From assembly GCA_947683625.1 (NCBI GenBank), contig CANTUR010000067.1, forward strand, positions 218,501 to 282,500: a stretch of DNA of 64,000 nt. The letters run 5' to 3'. Each line of letters begins with the position of its first letter. Position 1 is the stretch's first letter. The stretch comes from Mallotus nudiflorus (Eukaryota > Streptophyta > Magnoliopsida > Malpighiales > Euphorbiaceae). Below, one piece after another: positions 24,650 through 35,792 of this stretch. The notes beneath the pieces are model-generated. The model was not told the origin of the DNA and ran no database searches. It saw only the letters and a list, made by a program, of their open reading frames with translations. Made by a program: the position numbers and the translations under genes.

Positions 24650-26600
24650 TTCATGGGGAGTGAATCATAAAATATTTCTTCACTTAGACCATTCTTCGAT
24701 GATAGTGACTATCCTCATTGGAAGTTTAAAATAGAGCTAGACCTTGATTGTGATTCCATTAAAACTTTAGGATATTATCCTAAAAGGTTGGGAACCACCT
24801 ACAACTACCATTGATGGTGTGGTAACTACTTTAGCAAGGAGTCAATGGAATAATGAGCAAAAGGAAGAAAATCATAAAAATAAAAAGGCAATGATTATTC
24901 TAGTCTCTTCTATGACAAGGGAAAAAGGAGGCAATCTTCAATATTGCATGTCGACCAAGGAAATGTGAAAGACCTTATAAAATCATTATGAAGGCAACGT
25001 GTAAGTTAAAATCAAGAAGGTTCAACTTCATATGTATGAATATGAACTTTTCAACATGAAGCTTCATGAGTCAATCACGACGATGACAAATTGACTTAAC
25101 GCTCTTATCATGACCCTTAAGAAACTTAGGAAGCATTTCTCTAAGGAAGAAGTAAATAACAAGATTCTAAAAATCCTACCTAAAAGGTTACTTTAATTGA
25201 GGAAGCTCAAGATCTTTTAACTCTCTCTACCGATATGCTTATCGAAAAACTCTTAACACATGAGCTAACAATTAAGTGAAGAGGTGAAGAGAAAGAAGAA
25301 AAGGAAGAGAAGAAGAAGAGAATTGCCTTGAAAGCTTTATAAAATGATAGTGAAGAAGAAAATGTTAAAGGTTATAATGATGAAGATGATAAAATTTCCA
25401 TACTCACTAAAAACTTCAAGAAGTTCTTGAAAAAGAAACATTCATCAAGAACAAGAGAGACTTCAATAATAAGTATGAAGGAGAAGATAAAAAGAAAATC
25501 AAAGATGTTATTTGCTATGAATGTAAGAAACCAGGTCATATCTAAAGTGAGTGTCCCAAACTCAAAAACAAGAGCAAAGGAACAAAAGAGAAAATGAGGG
25601 CTTATAAGGTAACTTGGGATGACTCCTTCGAAAAGGAAATGGAAAAGGAACAACAAGAGGTGGCTGACCTTTATTTCATGGCTCTTGAAAGTGAAAAAAG
25701 GTACTATTTATGTCTAATTCTACCTGTGATGATAATTAATATGATGATGATATCGAAAGCTCTATGGTAAGGAAACTTTTGCTTAAATGCAAAAACTTAT
25801 TATCTAAGAAGAAACATTATAACATGAGTTATCTAGCCTAACCAAGGAATTTGAATATTTGAAAAATGAATTTTCTAATCTAGTTAAATCAAATGATAAA
25901 TTGTTTAATGATTTGAAAACTTCAAATTCCTTGGAATATCAACTTAAGAAAGTAAATGATGAAAATCAACAGCTTTCTAAGGAAGTCTTAAATTTGAAAA
26001 ATTCCATTGAGAAACTCATGAAGGGAAAAAAATATTTGAATAATATTCTTGACTCTCAAATAATCCATGGAGATATACATGGAATTGGATATACCAATGG
26101 AATATCTTCCTCATCATCATCATATATTAATTTTGTTAAAGCCTTAAATAATTTTGCTTCTTCTACCTCAAAACAAAATGAGACTTAAGCTTTCAAAGCT
26201 AAAAGATCTCATGTGTCAGAAAGTCTTATAAGACTCAACCATATATGACACAAAAAGGTAAGCATCATGCTAGGAAAACATAACCTAAACATGCTTTCAT
26301 ATACACTAGACACAACACTCATAAGCATATTACATAACATAATGCACCTAGACATATTACACAAACCTATCAAAATACACATTGTCATTGCCAATGCATG
26401 TCTCACACTATGACTCAAAAGAACTTTAGGAGACACACACCATAACATCGATAAAGACATGCTTCACAAATTAAAAATGCATATCCTTTGAGGAGAAATA
26501 AGGTTACAAATATTGAATGCTCATATTGCATAATCCGAGGACATACCAATAATGTGTGCTTCTATAGAAGACTGCACATGAACTGCTTCCTATGGACTAT
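24650..26600 (+). pseudogene. Copia gag (broken), with two CCHC zinc knuckles
   Basis: The frame starts near an ATG at 24653. A typical copia gag opening, FFDDSDYPHWKFKIELD (about 24690), is followed by a helical capsid region with many stops. A first zinc knuckle CYECKKPGHI.SEC lies near 25512-25553. A Lys/Glu-rich coiled-coil frame spans 25859-26188. A second knuckle CSYCIIRGHTNNVC lies near 26518-26560. The final open frame before the protease starts at 26669. The protein is not translatable as one frame. Confidence 0.72.
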
Positions 26601-26668
26601 TTTAAAACTAACCAACCTAGACTAAAAAAGGTTTAGGCTTAAAAGAATGCTTAAATTGTCTTGTATAG

Positions 26669-27590
26669 GTGTACGTGAAGTCCATAAGATCAAAAAGCAA
26701 ATGGTATCTTGATAGTGGATGCTCAAGGCACATGACAAGAGATAAGGAGAAATTCAACAAGCTTGATACTAAGGATGGAGGACACATTACTTTCAGGGAC
26801 AATGCAAAAGGAAAGATTATTGGCATTAGAGAAATTGGTAATCCTCAATCCTTAACTATACACTATATGTTGCTTGTTAATGGTCTTAAATATAACTTGC
26901 TTAGTATAAGTCAATTATATAATATGGGAAATAAGGTCACTTTTTATCCTAAGAATTGCTTTGTTAGTAGTATTTATAAAGATAAAATAATTTTTAGTGA
27001 TGAAAGAATTGATAATGTTTATGTTATTGATTTGAATAAGATTAATAACAAAGATATTAAATGCTTAATGTCAATATCCCATGACACATGGACATGGCAT
27101 CAAAGGTTAGGACATGCAAATTTTAGGTTATTGAATGATTTTTATAAACATGAACTTGTGATTGGTTTACCTAAGCTTGAATTCACTAAGAATAAACCTT
27201 GTGATTCTTGCCATAAGGGAAAACAATCTAAGTCTTCATTTAAGCTAAAAAAATGTAGTGTCCACTTGTAGGCCACTTGAACTTATACATATGGATTCAT
27301 TTGGACCAACTAGAGTTACTAGTCTCGGTGGTATGCACTATGCATATGTATTGGTTGATGATTACTCTAGATTTACTTGAGTATATTTCCATGCTCATAA
27401 GAATGATGCATTTAAAGCTTTTAAAAAGTTTACAAAAAGAGTTTAAAAAGAAAAAGGTTTTTGTATTTCTTCTTTTAGAAGTGATTATGGAACAGAGTTT
27501 GAAAATGAATTTTTCAAAACCTTTTGTGATGAAAATGGTATTTCACATACATCCTCTTCTTTTAGAACTCCTCAATAAAATTGGGTAGTT
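26669..27590 (+). pseudogene. Copia protease and integrase N-terminal/core (broken)
   Basis: The protease motif KWYLDSGCSRHMT (about 26699-26737) is followed by the GAG-pre-integrase module HQRLGHANF...CDSCHKGKQ, an HHCC finger (about 27100-27232). A frameshift and TAG near 27254-27270 lead into the integrase core ELIHMDSFGPTR, VDDYSRFT then TGA at 27378-27380, and the second Asp in FRSDYGTEFENEFF (another frame, about 27477). The catalytic Glu region follows near 27590 (VERKNRTLLEMA). Confidence 0.8.
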
Positions 27591-28375
27591 GAAAGAAAAA
27601 ATAGAACTCTTCTAGAAATGGCTAGAACAATGCTTCATAAGTATAATTTACCTCTATACTTTTGGGCGAAAGCCATTAACACATCTTGCTACATTTCAAA
27701 TAGAATTTTCAAAAGAACATTTTTGAATAAAATTTCTTATGAGCAATGGAACGATAAAAAACCCAAAATCTCAAATATAAAAGTATTTGGATAAGTGCTT
27801 TATATTAAACACCAAGGATAATCTTGAAAAAATTGATTCTAAAGCTGATGAAGGAATTTTCCTAGGCTATTCTATTTTTAATAAAGCATATAGAGTTTTT
27901 AATAAGAGAACTCTAGTAGTTGAAAAGTCAATGCATGTTATATTTGATGAATCAAACTCACTTGATCCTAGAAAGGATATTTGTAGTGTTGATGATCTTA
28001 TATATAATGATGAGATTGTGAAAACTCAAGAAGAAAATGCTAGTAAGTCTTTGGAACTTGAAGGTCCAAATAATGAGGAAACGTCTTAACCTACCGTGAA
28101 AGATGAACTTCCAAAGGATTATAAATTCAAGAAAGCTCATCCTTAAGACCTCATTATATGTGACACTACAAAAGGAGTAACTACAAGATCTCAATTAAAT
28201 TTTATTATTAATTTAGCCTTCATTTCTCAAATTAAATAAAAAAATATTGATGATTCTTTGTGTGATGAATTTTGGGTCCTTACTATACAAGAAGAGTTAA
28301 AATCAATTTGAGAGAAATAAGGTTTGGACCTTGGTTCCTATACCAAAACACCATCCTATTACAGGTGTCAAATAG
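27590..28375 (+). pseudogene. Copia integrase C-terminal and linker (broken)
   Basis: NRTLLEMARTMLHKYNLPLYFWAKA and KISYEQWNDKKPKIS are the usual integrase C-terminal blocks. The frame from 27787 contains KADEGIFLGYSI and KAYRVFNKRTLVVEKSMHVIFDE, the copia GKGY-like segment, then an acidic linker ending at the TAA at 28087. Confidence 0.75.
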
Positions 28376-29100
28376 GTGTTTAGAAATAAAATGAATGAAC
28401 AAGGTGTCATAACTAGGGATAAAGCTAGACCAGTAGCTAAAGGTTATAATCAAGAGAAAGACATTAATTATGATGAAACCTATGCCCTTGTTGCAAGGTT
28501 AGAAGTTATTAGAATGCTACTTGCATTTACATCATTCATGGATTTCAAACTTTATCAAATGGATGTTAAAAGTGTATTTTTAAATGGTTTTATTGAAGAA
28601 GGGGTGTATGTTGAACAACCTCCAGGTTTTAAAAGCTTTTACTTTCCAAATCATGTATTTAAACTTTTTAAAGCATTATATGGATTGAAACAAGCTCCTA
28701 GAGCTTGGTATGAAAGATTGAGCAACTTCTTGTTAGAGAAATGTTTTTTTAAAGGAAAAGTTAATACAACTCTTTTTATAAAGAAATCTAACCATGATTT
28801 ATTAATTGTTCAAATATATGTTGATGACATTATATTCGGTGCTACTAACCATTTTTTATGTGAGGAATTCTTTAATTTAATATAAGGAGAATTTGATATG
28901 AGTATGATGGGTGATTTCAAATTCTTTCTTGGACTACAAATCAAGCAATGCAAAAATGAGATTTTTATTAATTAAACCAAGTATGCAAGATACATTCTTA
29001 AGAAGCTTGGCATGGATAGATCTAAGATAAGTAAAACTCCAATGAGCACCACAACCAAACTTAACAAAGATAAGAATGGCAAACCAGTTAATAAAAAGTG
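28376..29100 (+). pseudogene. Copia reverse transcriptase (nearly one frame, broken at ends)
   Basis: The longest intact block of the element. ARPVAKGYNQEKDINYDETY, LYQMDVKSVFLNGFIEEGVYVEQPPGF, KALYGLKQAPRAWYERL and the catalytic QIYVDDIIFGAT (about 28810-28845) are all in one frame from 28376 to 28885. It stops at TAA 28883-28885 and continues FDMSMMGDFKFFLGLQIKQ to about 29090 with two more stops. Confidence 0.88.
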
Positions 29101-29110
29101 ATTTAGAGGT

Positions 29111-29748
29111 ATGATAAGATCTCTTATTTATTTAACTGCTAGTAGACCTAATATTATATTTGATACTTGCTTGTGTGCTAGATTTCAATCAAGTCCTAGA
29201 GAGTCTCATTTCAAATATCTTTGTGGTACAATGCATTTAGGACTTTGGTATCCTAGGAGTTCATCCTTTGACTTGATTAGTTATTCTGATGCAGACTTTA
29301 CCGGTAGTTTACTTAATAGAAAAAGCACTTCCGAAACTTATAAATTTTTAGGACAATGTTTAGTTTCTTGGTTTAACAAGAAATAAGTTTTGGTTGCCTT
29401 GTCCACTACTGAAGCTGAATATATTGCAACAAGTCTTTGTTGTTCATAAGTTTTATGGCAAAACAATAGTTGTTAGACTATAGTGTAAAACTTGATCACA
29501 TTCCAATCAAATGTGACAATACAAGTGCTATCAACCTTGGAAAAAATCCCATTCAACATTCTAGAACTAATTATATAGACATTAGACATCATTTTTTATG
29601 TGATCATGTTCAAATTGGTGATATCTCACTTGAATTTATTAATACAAATAATCAACTTACAGATATTTTCACTAAACCTCTCAATGAAGAGAGATTGAAT
29701 TTCATTAAGTATGAACTTGACATGATTGATGGTTCTAGTTTATCTTAA
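29111..29748 (+). pseudogene. Copia RNase H and C-terminus (broken by stops)
   Basis: LIYLTASRPNIIF opens the RT thumb/RNase H part. LISYSDADFTGS, STTEAEYIATS, CDNTSAINLGKNPIQHSRTN and IDIRHHFLCDHV carry the copia RNase H acidic residues. Stops at 29384-29386 (after FNKK) and about 29448 (after LCCS) replace usual Gln codons. The frame ends at a normal-looking TAA at 29746-29748. Confidence 0.85.
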
Positions 29749-30590
29749 TTTTATGTTTAATTAATTGTTGAACTATTTTCATGTGAAATCATGTTATGCT
29801 TATTGATTACTTTGATTAATAAATGTTTTGATTTTAATCTTAATTTTTTTATGGTCGTCAATTCATATTTGGTTTATCTTTTTAAATTTCCTTTTGCATT
29901 TTGTCAATGGTGGAGAAATAATTTGAGTTTGCATCTGTACATAGTTAATTTTTTTTAAACATGTGTACTTAGTTTTTTTTTTTTAAAATTTTAAAACTCT
30001 CTTAAAAAATGTGTTTATATTAGTGACACATTATATTTTTTTTTGGTTTAGGGGGAGAAGTATTTTTAAAATTTTTTCATGCATATTAATATTAAGTTTC
30101 TATGATCAGCTATCAATAAAGGACCTATCCTTTTTCGTATAGGTCCTCCTGAAGATCTCTCAAGCCATGACTCTTGATCTAACTCCTAAGTCTAAAAATT
30201 AAAAGTTCCATGACAATAATTGATAATATAAATTGGGAATTAAATTAACATAAAAAGCATAAAACATTATTAAATTAAATTATCAACACTCTAAGGTGGT
30301 CGACTATGCTACGGGAGCCATTGGTATGCTTCGTGACATTGATGTTTGGACTTTTGGTCTCACTTCAATGGTTGGTTTTGTCCTTAGGAGACTTTTTTTC
30401 CCACTTGGGCATCTGCCAGTGGGCCTACCATTTATCTCATATATCTTATCTAATATTGTCTAGTTTGAGCCTTATAGATGGTAGATTCCTTCGCATCTCC
30501 TCGGACTCAAACCAATAATATGCCTTTTGCAAAAAGTAAATTATTAATTGCATTAAGATATATTAAATATAATTACATATATATATATAG
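29749..30590. other. Copia 3' UTR and a non-repeat segment of unknown origin
   Basis: 29749-30060 is AT-rich copia 3' UTR ending in the purine tract. 30061-30590 matches neither LTR family. It holds a small hairpin (AGGACCTAT/ATAGGTCCT, 30121-30149) and a short open frame 30306-30518 without recognisable domains, then a (TA)n run. It may be a fragment captured at a deletion junction. Confidence 0.5.
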
Positions 30591-32615
30591 GATCGGCATT
30601 TAATGTCAATCGACACTGGTGCAATGTCGATCGAAATTGGTGTAATGCTGGTCATCATTCTATAATGTCGATTAACATTATACAATGTCGATCAACATTA
30701 TACAATGCTGATGCGTTAAAAGTCCTTTTTTTTATTTTTTACCTATTTTCTTAATTTTTTCATCAATTTTTCAGTGTTTTGATTGGTTAAAAAGTTAATT
30801 TTATTATTATTATTATCAGTAAAATTTTTTAACTTGTTCAAAATGTGTAAGGAGCTTTCAAAATCAAAATTTGTTATTGGTCTGTTTTAAAGAGATAGTC
30901 TATTCCTGCAATTGAGGAAGTCCGTACGCAGGTAGACTCTGCTTTAAAAAGCAAAGAGTTTATGTGTGTACAGGGATGAACAAAAAGGGGATGAAAAAAA
31001 CTAAAGAGAAAAAACCCTAAGCGGCAAAAGAAGACCAGAGAGAACAGCGTAAAAAAAACCTAACTGCTAAAAAAAAAAACCCTAAAATCCAAACGCTATT
31101 GAGAACGCCCCATACACCATAAAATTTGATTTCTTTTATTCTTTTAAAGCCTTAGTTTTCTTGATACAGTTCATTTTAACGAGGGTGATTCGTTTTTCTT
31201 TTTAGTTCCAGACCAGAATCAATAATAATTCAATTTCAACGGTGAAAATCCTAGTCTGAGGGGATAAAATAAGCATTTGCACAGCACTCCATTTTCTCTT
31301 TCCCTTCTCTCTTTTATTTCATAATCTTTTTTATTGATATTTTGTTATTTGATTCAGTTATACTAATCTTTTTGTTTATGTATTTTTTTTAATTTTGATG
31401 TCCAAATGTGGACTAAGGAGGATGCTGCCTGTGTTTAGACGGACAGAAGGTTTATGAAATGCCATGGAAGAACCTATGTTATTTTCCAGTAGAACTTAGG
31501 ATTTTTATCTTTATTTTGCATTTTGGTATCCTGTGTAGTTATTTAATTCATGGGTGTATAATTAATTAATTTTAATTTTTGTATGTAGTATGTAATAGCC
31601 CAAGTAGTGGGAATAATGAAAGATTTAATTTTCTATGTTTAAAATCAATTGGCAATTAGGTTCAATTAGGTAAAAATCAATTTAAATCGATGGTGGTAGT
31701 AGCTTAATTTAGGGTTTGCATGTAATTGATTTAGGGTTTCTAGAAAATCGCTAAAATGTTTGTTTGATCCTTTTTTATGTTTTATTTGTTTTAGGTTGTG
31801 TTTTTGGGTTTTTATATTATTTTGGGCCCCAAGCCCATGCTTAGGTCTAACTCACTTTAAATAGGCTTAAAAATGGTTTAGGGCTTTAAATAATTAAAAT
31901 CAATTTAGGCCCATTAGGTTAATTAGATTTTAGGCTCACTTAACTAATTAAAACTTGTTTAGACTTAGCTCAACCCACATAATTTCATTTCTTTTAAAAT
32001 AAATAGACCTAAGCCCATTTTTTATTTTAAATAAAACCAAGTTAGCTTAGGCCCACTAATTTAACTTTCCTTTAAATTTGAATAGACTTAAGCCCATTCC
32101 TTAGACAAACTAAAATAAATAGATCTAGGCTCATTAATTAATAAAAAATGTAGGCCCACCTTTAGTCCATTTCTCATTTGTAAATAAAATGTAAATCTAG
32201 TTAACTTTTTAATAAAATTAACATAGTTTAGACTTGGGGACAATGCAATCTTAAGTGCATTTTTTATGTGTAATTTTATTGACTAGATGCCTAGGGTTAG
32301 ATGGATGTCAAATAGGGTTTAAATAAAATTGCATGTAATTAGAGGATGAAATAATCATTTATAAAATTATTTTAAATGAACACGAGACTAAGAAAAGTAA
32401 GTATTCCGTTCCCAGAATCTCCTAGTTATGGTGCTAACTTTCTTTTAGAGAATCGAGGACCACCAATTGAATTGTCCCAATTATTACCCTAGGTGGTGAC
32501 TCCTCTTCTCCACACTATGAATTTGTGGCATAATAGTGTGTTCCCTAAGGCCCTGAGCCTAAATAGTGTTGCGATTGGTAAAATCTTGGATGCATGCTAA
32601 ACCCCACCGTTTACA
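30591..32615 (+). repeat. 5' LTR of the G-patch element (start missing)
   Basis: Collinear with 41590-43423 from TTATTATTATCAGTAAAATTTTTT onward, ending ACCGTTTACA before the PBS. The first roughly 200 bp present in the other copies (starting TGTAAGCACC) are absent; the sequence begins inside the palindromic repeat zone after a (TA)n run. Confidence 0.85.
30602..30715. repeat. 20-21-bp palindromic tandem units in the 5' LTR
   Basis: Six units start at 30602, 30623, 30644, 30664, 30684 and 30704, of the type AATGTCGATCAACATT, whose arms AATGT/ACATT differ in sequence but not in pairing from the arms in solo LTRs 1 and 2. The 3' LTR of this same element lacks the array. Confidence 0.85.
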
Positions 32616-32616
32616 G

Positions 32617-32634
32617 TGGCAACTCCACTGGGGA
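32617..32634 (+). other. Primer binding site of the G-patch element
   Basis: TGGCAACTCCACTGGGGA begins one base after the LTR end, has the TGG start expected of tRNA-primed sites, and is distinct from the Tat PBS. Confidence 0.75.
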
Positions 32635-33599
32635 TAAGAGATGTTGATTTTACTTGTGTGCTTTAGAATTATTTTATCGATTATTATTTCATTCTTGCAT
32701 TCATTTTGCATGTCCCTACTAAACTAATGTCATTGGTTTATGATTCCATAATTCCACTAGCTTCATGGAGTTGTAGATTGGCTAACCATCACTCTTAGCC
32801 TTAACTCAATTCAAGAGAGATTACCGGGCTCATTTGACCAGAATCTGTAACCCAAGTCCTTAAAGGGGGTAATCTTCTCTCAAGTTAGTAAAGGATGTTG
32901 GGCCCCTCTGACCTTGGCCTATAACTTAAAGTCCATAATGGATAGCATCTTGCTAAGGGAACCTTAACTTTTTATCGGGCCTTAACCATATATAATGGCC
33001 TAGTTACTTCCCCTAGGATTTTTACACAAAGTGCTTGTTTATTTGAATTTCCATGAGGTATTTCTATTTATAAAAGCCCAAGCCTATACCTTTGAAGCTC
33101 ATTCAGACTAATAAGGATTAGGCTAGACCTTTATATATAAAAATGCAACTTCTGTGCTTTTATCTTTTAAAAGAGATTTGGCATGCATGTCGACTCTTAA
33201 TATCCCATATTGATATGAAGGCCAAGACCAAAAATCCTAGGAAAAGAGACTCGCCATTGAATACGTGTGTGGGAGAAATAAGGTTGGAAGGTTTACCTGT
33301 ATGATGGCCTATTGATTGCTTCTTGATACTTGCTACATGCTTGCTTGGTACTTGTTGCATAGCACGTGCATCATGCATACATGCATACATATAGTCCATG
33401 CATCATACTAACACCTTATTTTATAGCCATTATAGATTCATTTAGGTCTTCTTTTGTTTGGGGGTGAAAAGGTGGCAGATTAATCAGAACAGATCTAAGC
33501 CCTAAGTCAATAGCTTAAGAGATCCTTCAAGGACTAGAGAAGAGTCCAATCAACCCATTGTACCTAGAAGTTGAACCAACTCAGACTGAATAGACTGAA
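32635..33599. other. Leader of the G-patch element
   Basis: About 1 kb between PBS and gag without a supported reading frame. A minus-strand frame at 33160-33399 has no known domain. Confidence 0.6.
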
Positions 33600-35140
33600 A
33601 TGGAACAACAACCAGAGATGTGGACCTCAGAGGACATTAAGGGAGCTTTGATGGATGACATGAGAGCTATGATGCAAGATGAACTGAGACAGGCTTTGGT
33701 CGGACTAGTGCAACCTGTTATTGAACAACCACCTGTTACTACTATTGAACAACCACCTACTGCTACTGTTGAACAACCACTTGCTGCTACTATTGAACAA
33801 CCACTTGCTGTTACTGTTGAAAAATCACCTGATGCTACTGTTGAACAACCATTTGCTGCTACTGTTGAACAACCACCTACTGTAGCTCCTCCACTTCTTG
33901 CTAATAATGCTGAGGGGCAACCTGTTGCTAGAAATGTACCTACTACTGATGTGAGACTGGAAGACGTTGAAAACTATATAGTAGAAAAGGCAAAGAGAGA
34001 GTCACTTGAATTGGTCCATGATCATGAGTCCAAGCAGATGCAAGCACTGACTCAGAAAATGTCCAAGATGGAAGAGCTGATTAGAGGATAAGGAATGGGG
34101 TATTCTTTTGACTTTGATGACATGTTGCAAATGGAGCGAGATAAGCTGCCTGAAAAATTCAAAATGCCTCAGCTATAGATGTTTGATGGGAGAGGACATC
34201 CAAGGATTCATTTAAGTCAATAAACCACAACCATGAGCACTACTAAAGCACCATTGTCAGTAGTTGTTATGCTGTTTTTACTGTTACTAGAAGGAATGGT
34301 TGTAAACTGGTACTATGGGTTAGGAAAGTCTGTTAGGGTTGATTAGAAGGAACTATGTACTGCATTCTTGAAACAATATGATTATAACACTTAATTGGAA
34401 GTGTCTATTAGGGATCTGGAGTTGACTAAGCAAAAACTAAATGAGTCCTTCTTTAATTTTCTGCCTAGATTCATGAATAAGGTAGGACTGATGAAAAATA
34501 AACTAGCTGAAAAGGATCGAGTTAGGATGATTGTTCATTATGTATCACCTAATTTGGTCAAAAGACTGCAAATGATGAACCCAAAGACTTTTATAGATCT
34601 ATATGATGATGGTATGCAAGCTAAAGAGATTGAGAATGAAAAAAGAAGAGTTCTAGAGGCACAACAACTTGAAATTACTTAATTGGGGGCACACAATAGG
34701 GAAGTACTAGCTGAGTTGTGGAGGTGTGTGCAGTTCAGTAACCTCGAAGGTTCTTCAACTTCAACCAACCACTCTCCAAAGTCCTAGAGAGACTAATCCA
34801 AAAAGGCCTACTCTGAACCTTGACCTTTTCTAAGCCCCCAAACCCAAATATCCCTGGTTTTGACCCTAACAGTTACTATATATTCCACCAAGCTACTGGC
34901 CATCCCACAGATAATTGTATCTGCCTAAAACATGAGATCCAAAACCTGATAGACTCCGATAAAATCACCAACCCTGAAAAATCCAACTCTAACCCAAACA
35001 CTAGAAACAACCCTTTCCTAAACTACCGAAATGTTCCATCACTAACCACCATGATGATCAACTCAGGAGTTAGAGAAAAAGAAGTGCTAAGCTCCTTTAA
35101 GGACCTTAACCCTATACCCAATGGAGAACCTTTTGAATAG
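33600..35140 (+). pseudogene. Gag of the G-patch element (broken)
   Basis: The N-terminal frame 33600-34091 begins MEQQPEMWTSEDIKG and carries about eight 10-residue repeats of the type TVEQPxxA (33720-33890), then a heptad-rich end. After a TAA the gag domain continues at 34395-34682 (LTKQKLNESFFNFLPRFMNK...). A degenerate zinc finger IFHQATGHPTDNC with its first Cys lost lies near 34880-34920, followed by LKHEIQNLIDSDKI. Stops and frameshifts between the blocks make it non-functional. Confidence 0.75.
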
Positions 35141-35777
35141 CCAGAGAGGAGTGGAAGATTTACTAAGCCAACCCTTAAGCAAGTTTAATTACAAAGTATT
35201 CTATTCAAAACCACCCTCCACTGATATCCCTATTGAATCAATTGAGCCTTCAGGTTGGGGAGATGAGTTTGGTGATAAACCAGTACAAGAAGAGCCTAAA
35301 ATTCTTGAGCAATCGCCAAGAGGAGTTGAAGGTCTTTTGGGACAACCTTTGGGCAAGTTCGATTACAGAGTATTCTATTCTAAGCTCACTTCCGTTGACA
35401 TCCCCATTGAATTGATCTTGCCTACAGGGTGGGATGATGAATTTGAGAATAACCCTTTAGCTCCTGAACAGTCTTAAGAAGGAGTTGAAGATTTGCTTAA
35501 TCAACACTTAAGCAAGCTCAATATGGGAGATCTGAAAGGGAAGGAAACATGTACAATGGAAGTGTGGAAGGATAGGAAAATAGATCAAATCATTGGAGTT
35601 ATTGACATCTGGTATGACTCTGATGAGGAAAGCCCATGCAGTTTTAATGTCTGGAGTGATGATCCTGAAATGAATCATATCACTAGAAGTGGGAAGAATT
35701 ATAAAGCAGCAGAAAAGAAAACAGAAAGAGTAATAGAAAGAGAAGAAATAAAGGATGCAGAGATTAAAAAAGAATAG
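35121..35777 (+). pseudogene. Gag linker with a three-copy peptide repeat
   Basis: Two imperfect repeats of about 55 residues (RGVEDLLSQPLSKFNYKVFY... and RGVEGLLGQPLGKFDYRVFY...) start near 35145 and 35319. A third, cut short (EGVEDLLNQHLSKLN), follows a TAA near 35477. An acidic segment with ITRSGKNYKAAEKK leads to the protease. I know no function for this repeat. Confidence 0.65.
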
Positions 35778-35792
35778 AAATAGGATCTAATT

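Larger units (their letters stand above)
21413..30060 (+). mobile_element. Decayed Ty1/copia (SIRE-like) retrotransposon
   Basis: A 5' LTR (split by a solo LTR), a methionine-tRNA-like PBS, gag with zinc knuckles, protease, integrase, RT and RNase H in copia order, and a purine tract AGGGGGAGAAG near 30050. Coding is broken by many stops and frameshifts. No 3' LTR starting TGTTGACC is seen after the purine tract, and the second half of the MITE it inserted into is also missing, so the 3' end has been deleted. The left flanking pentamer is GGTAT. Confidence 0.85.
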
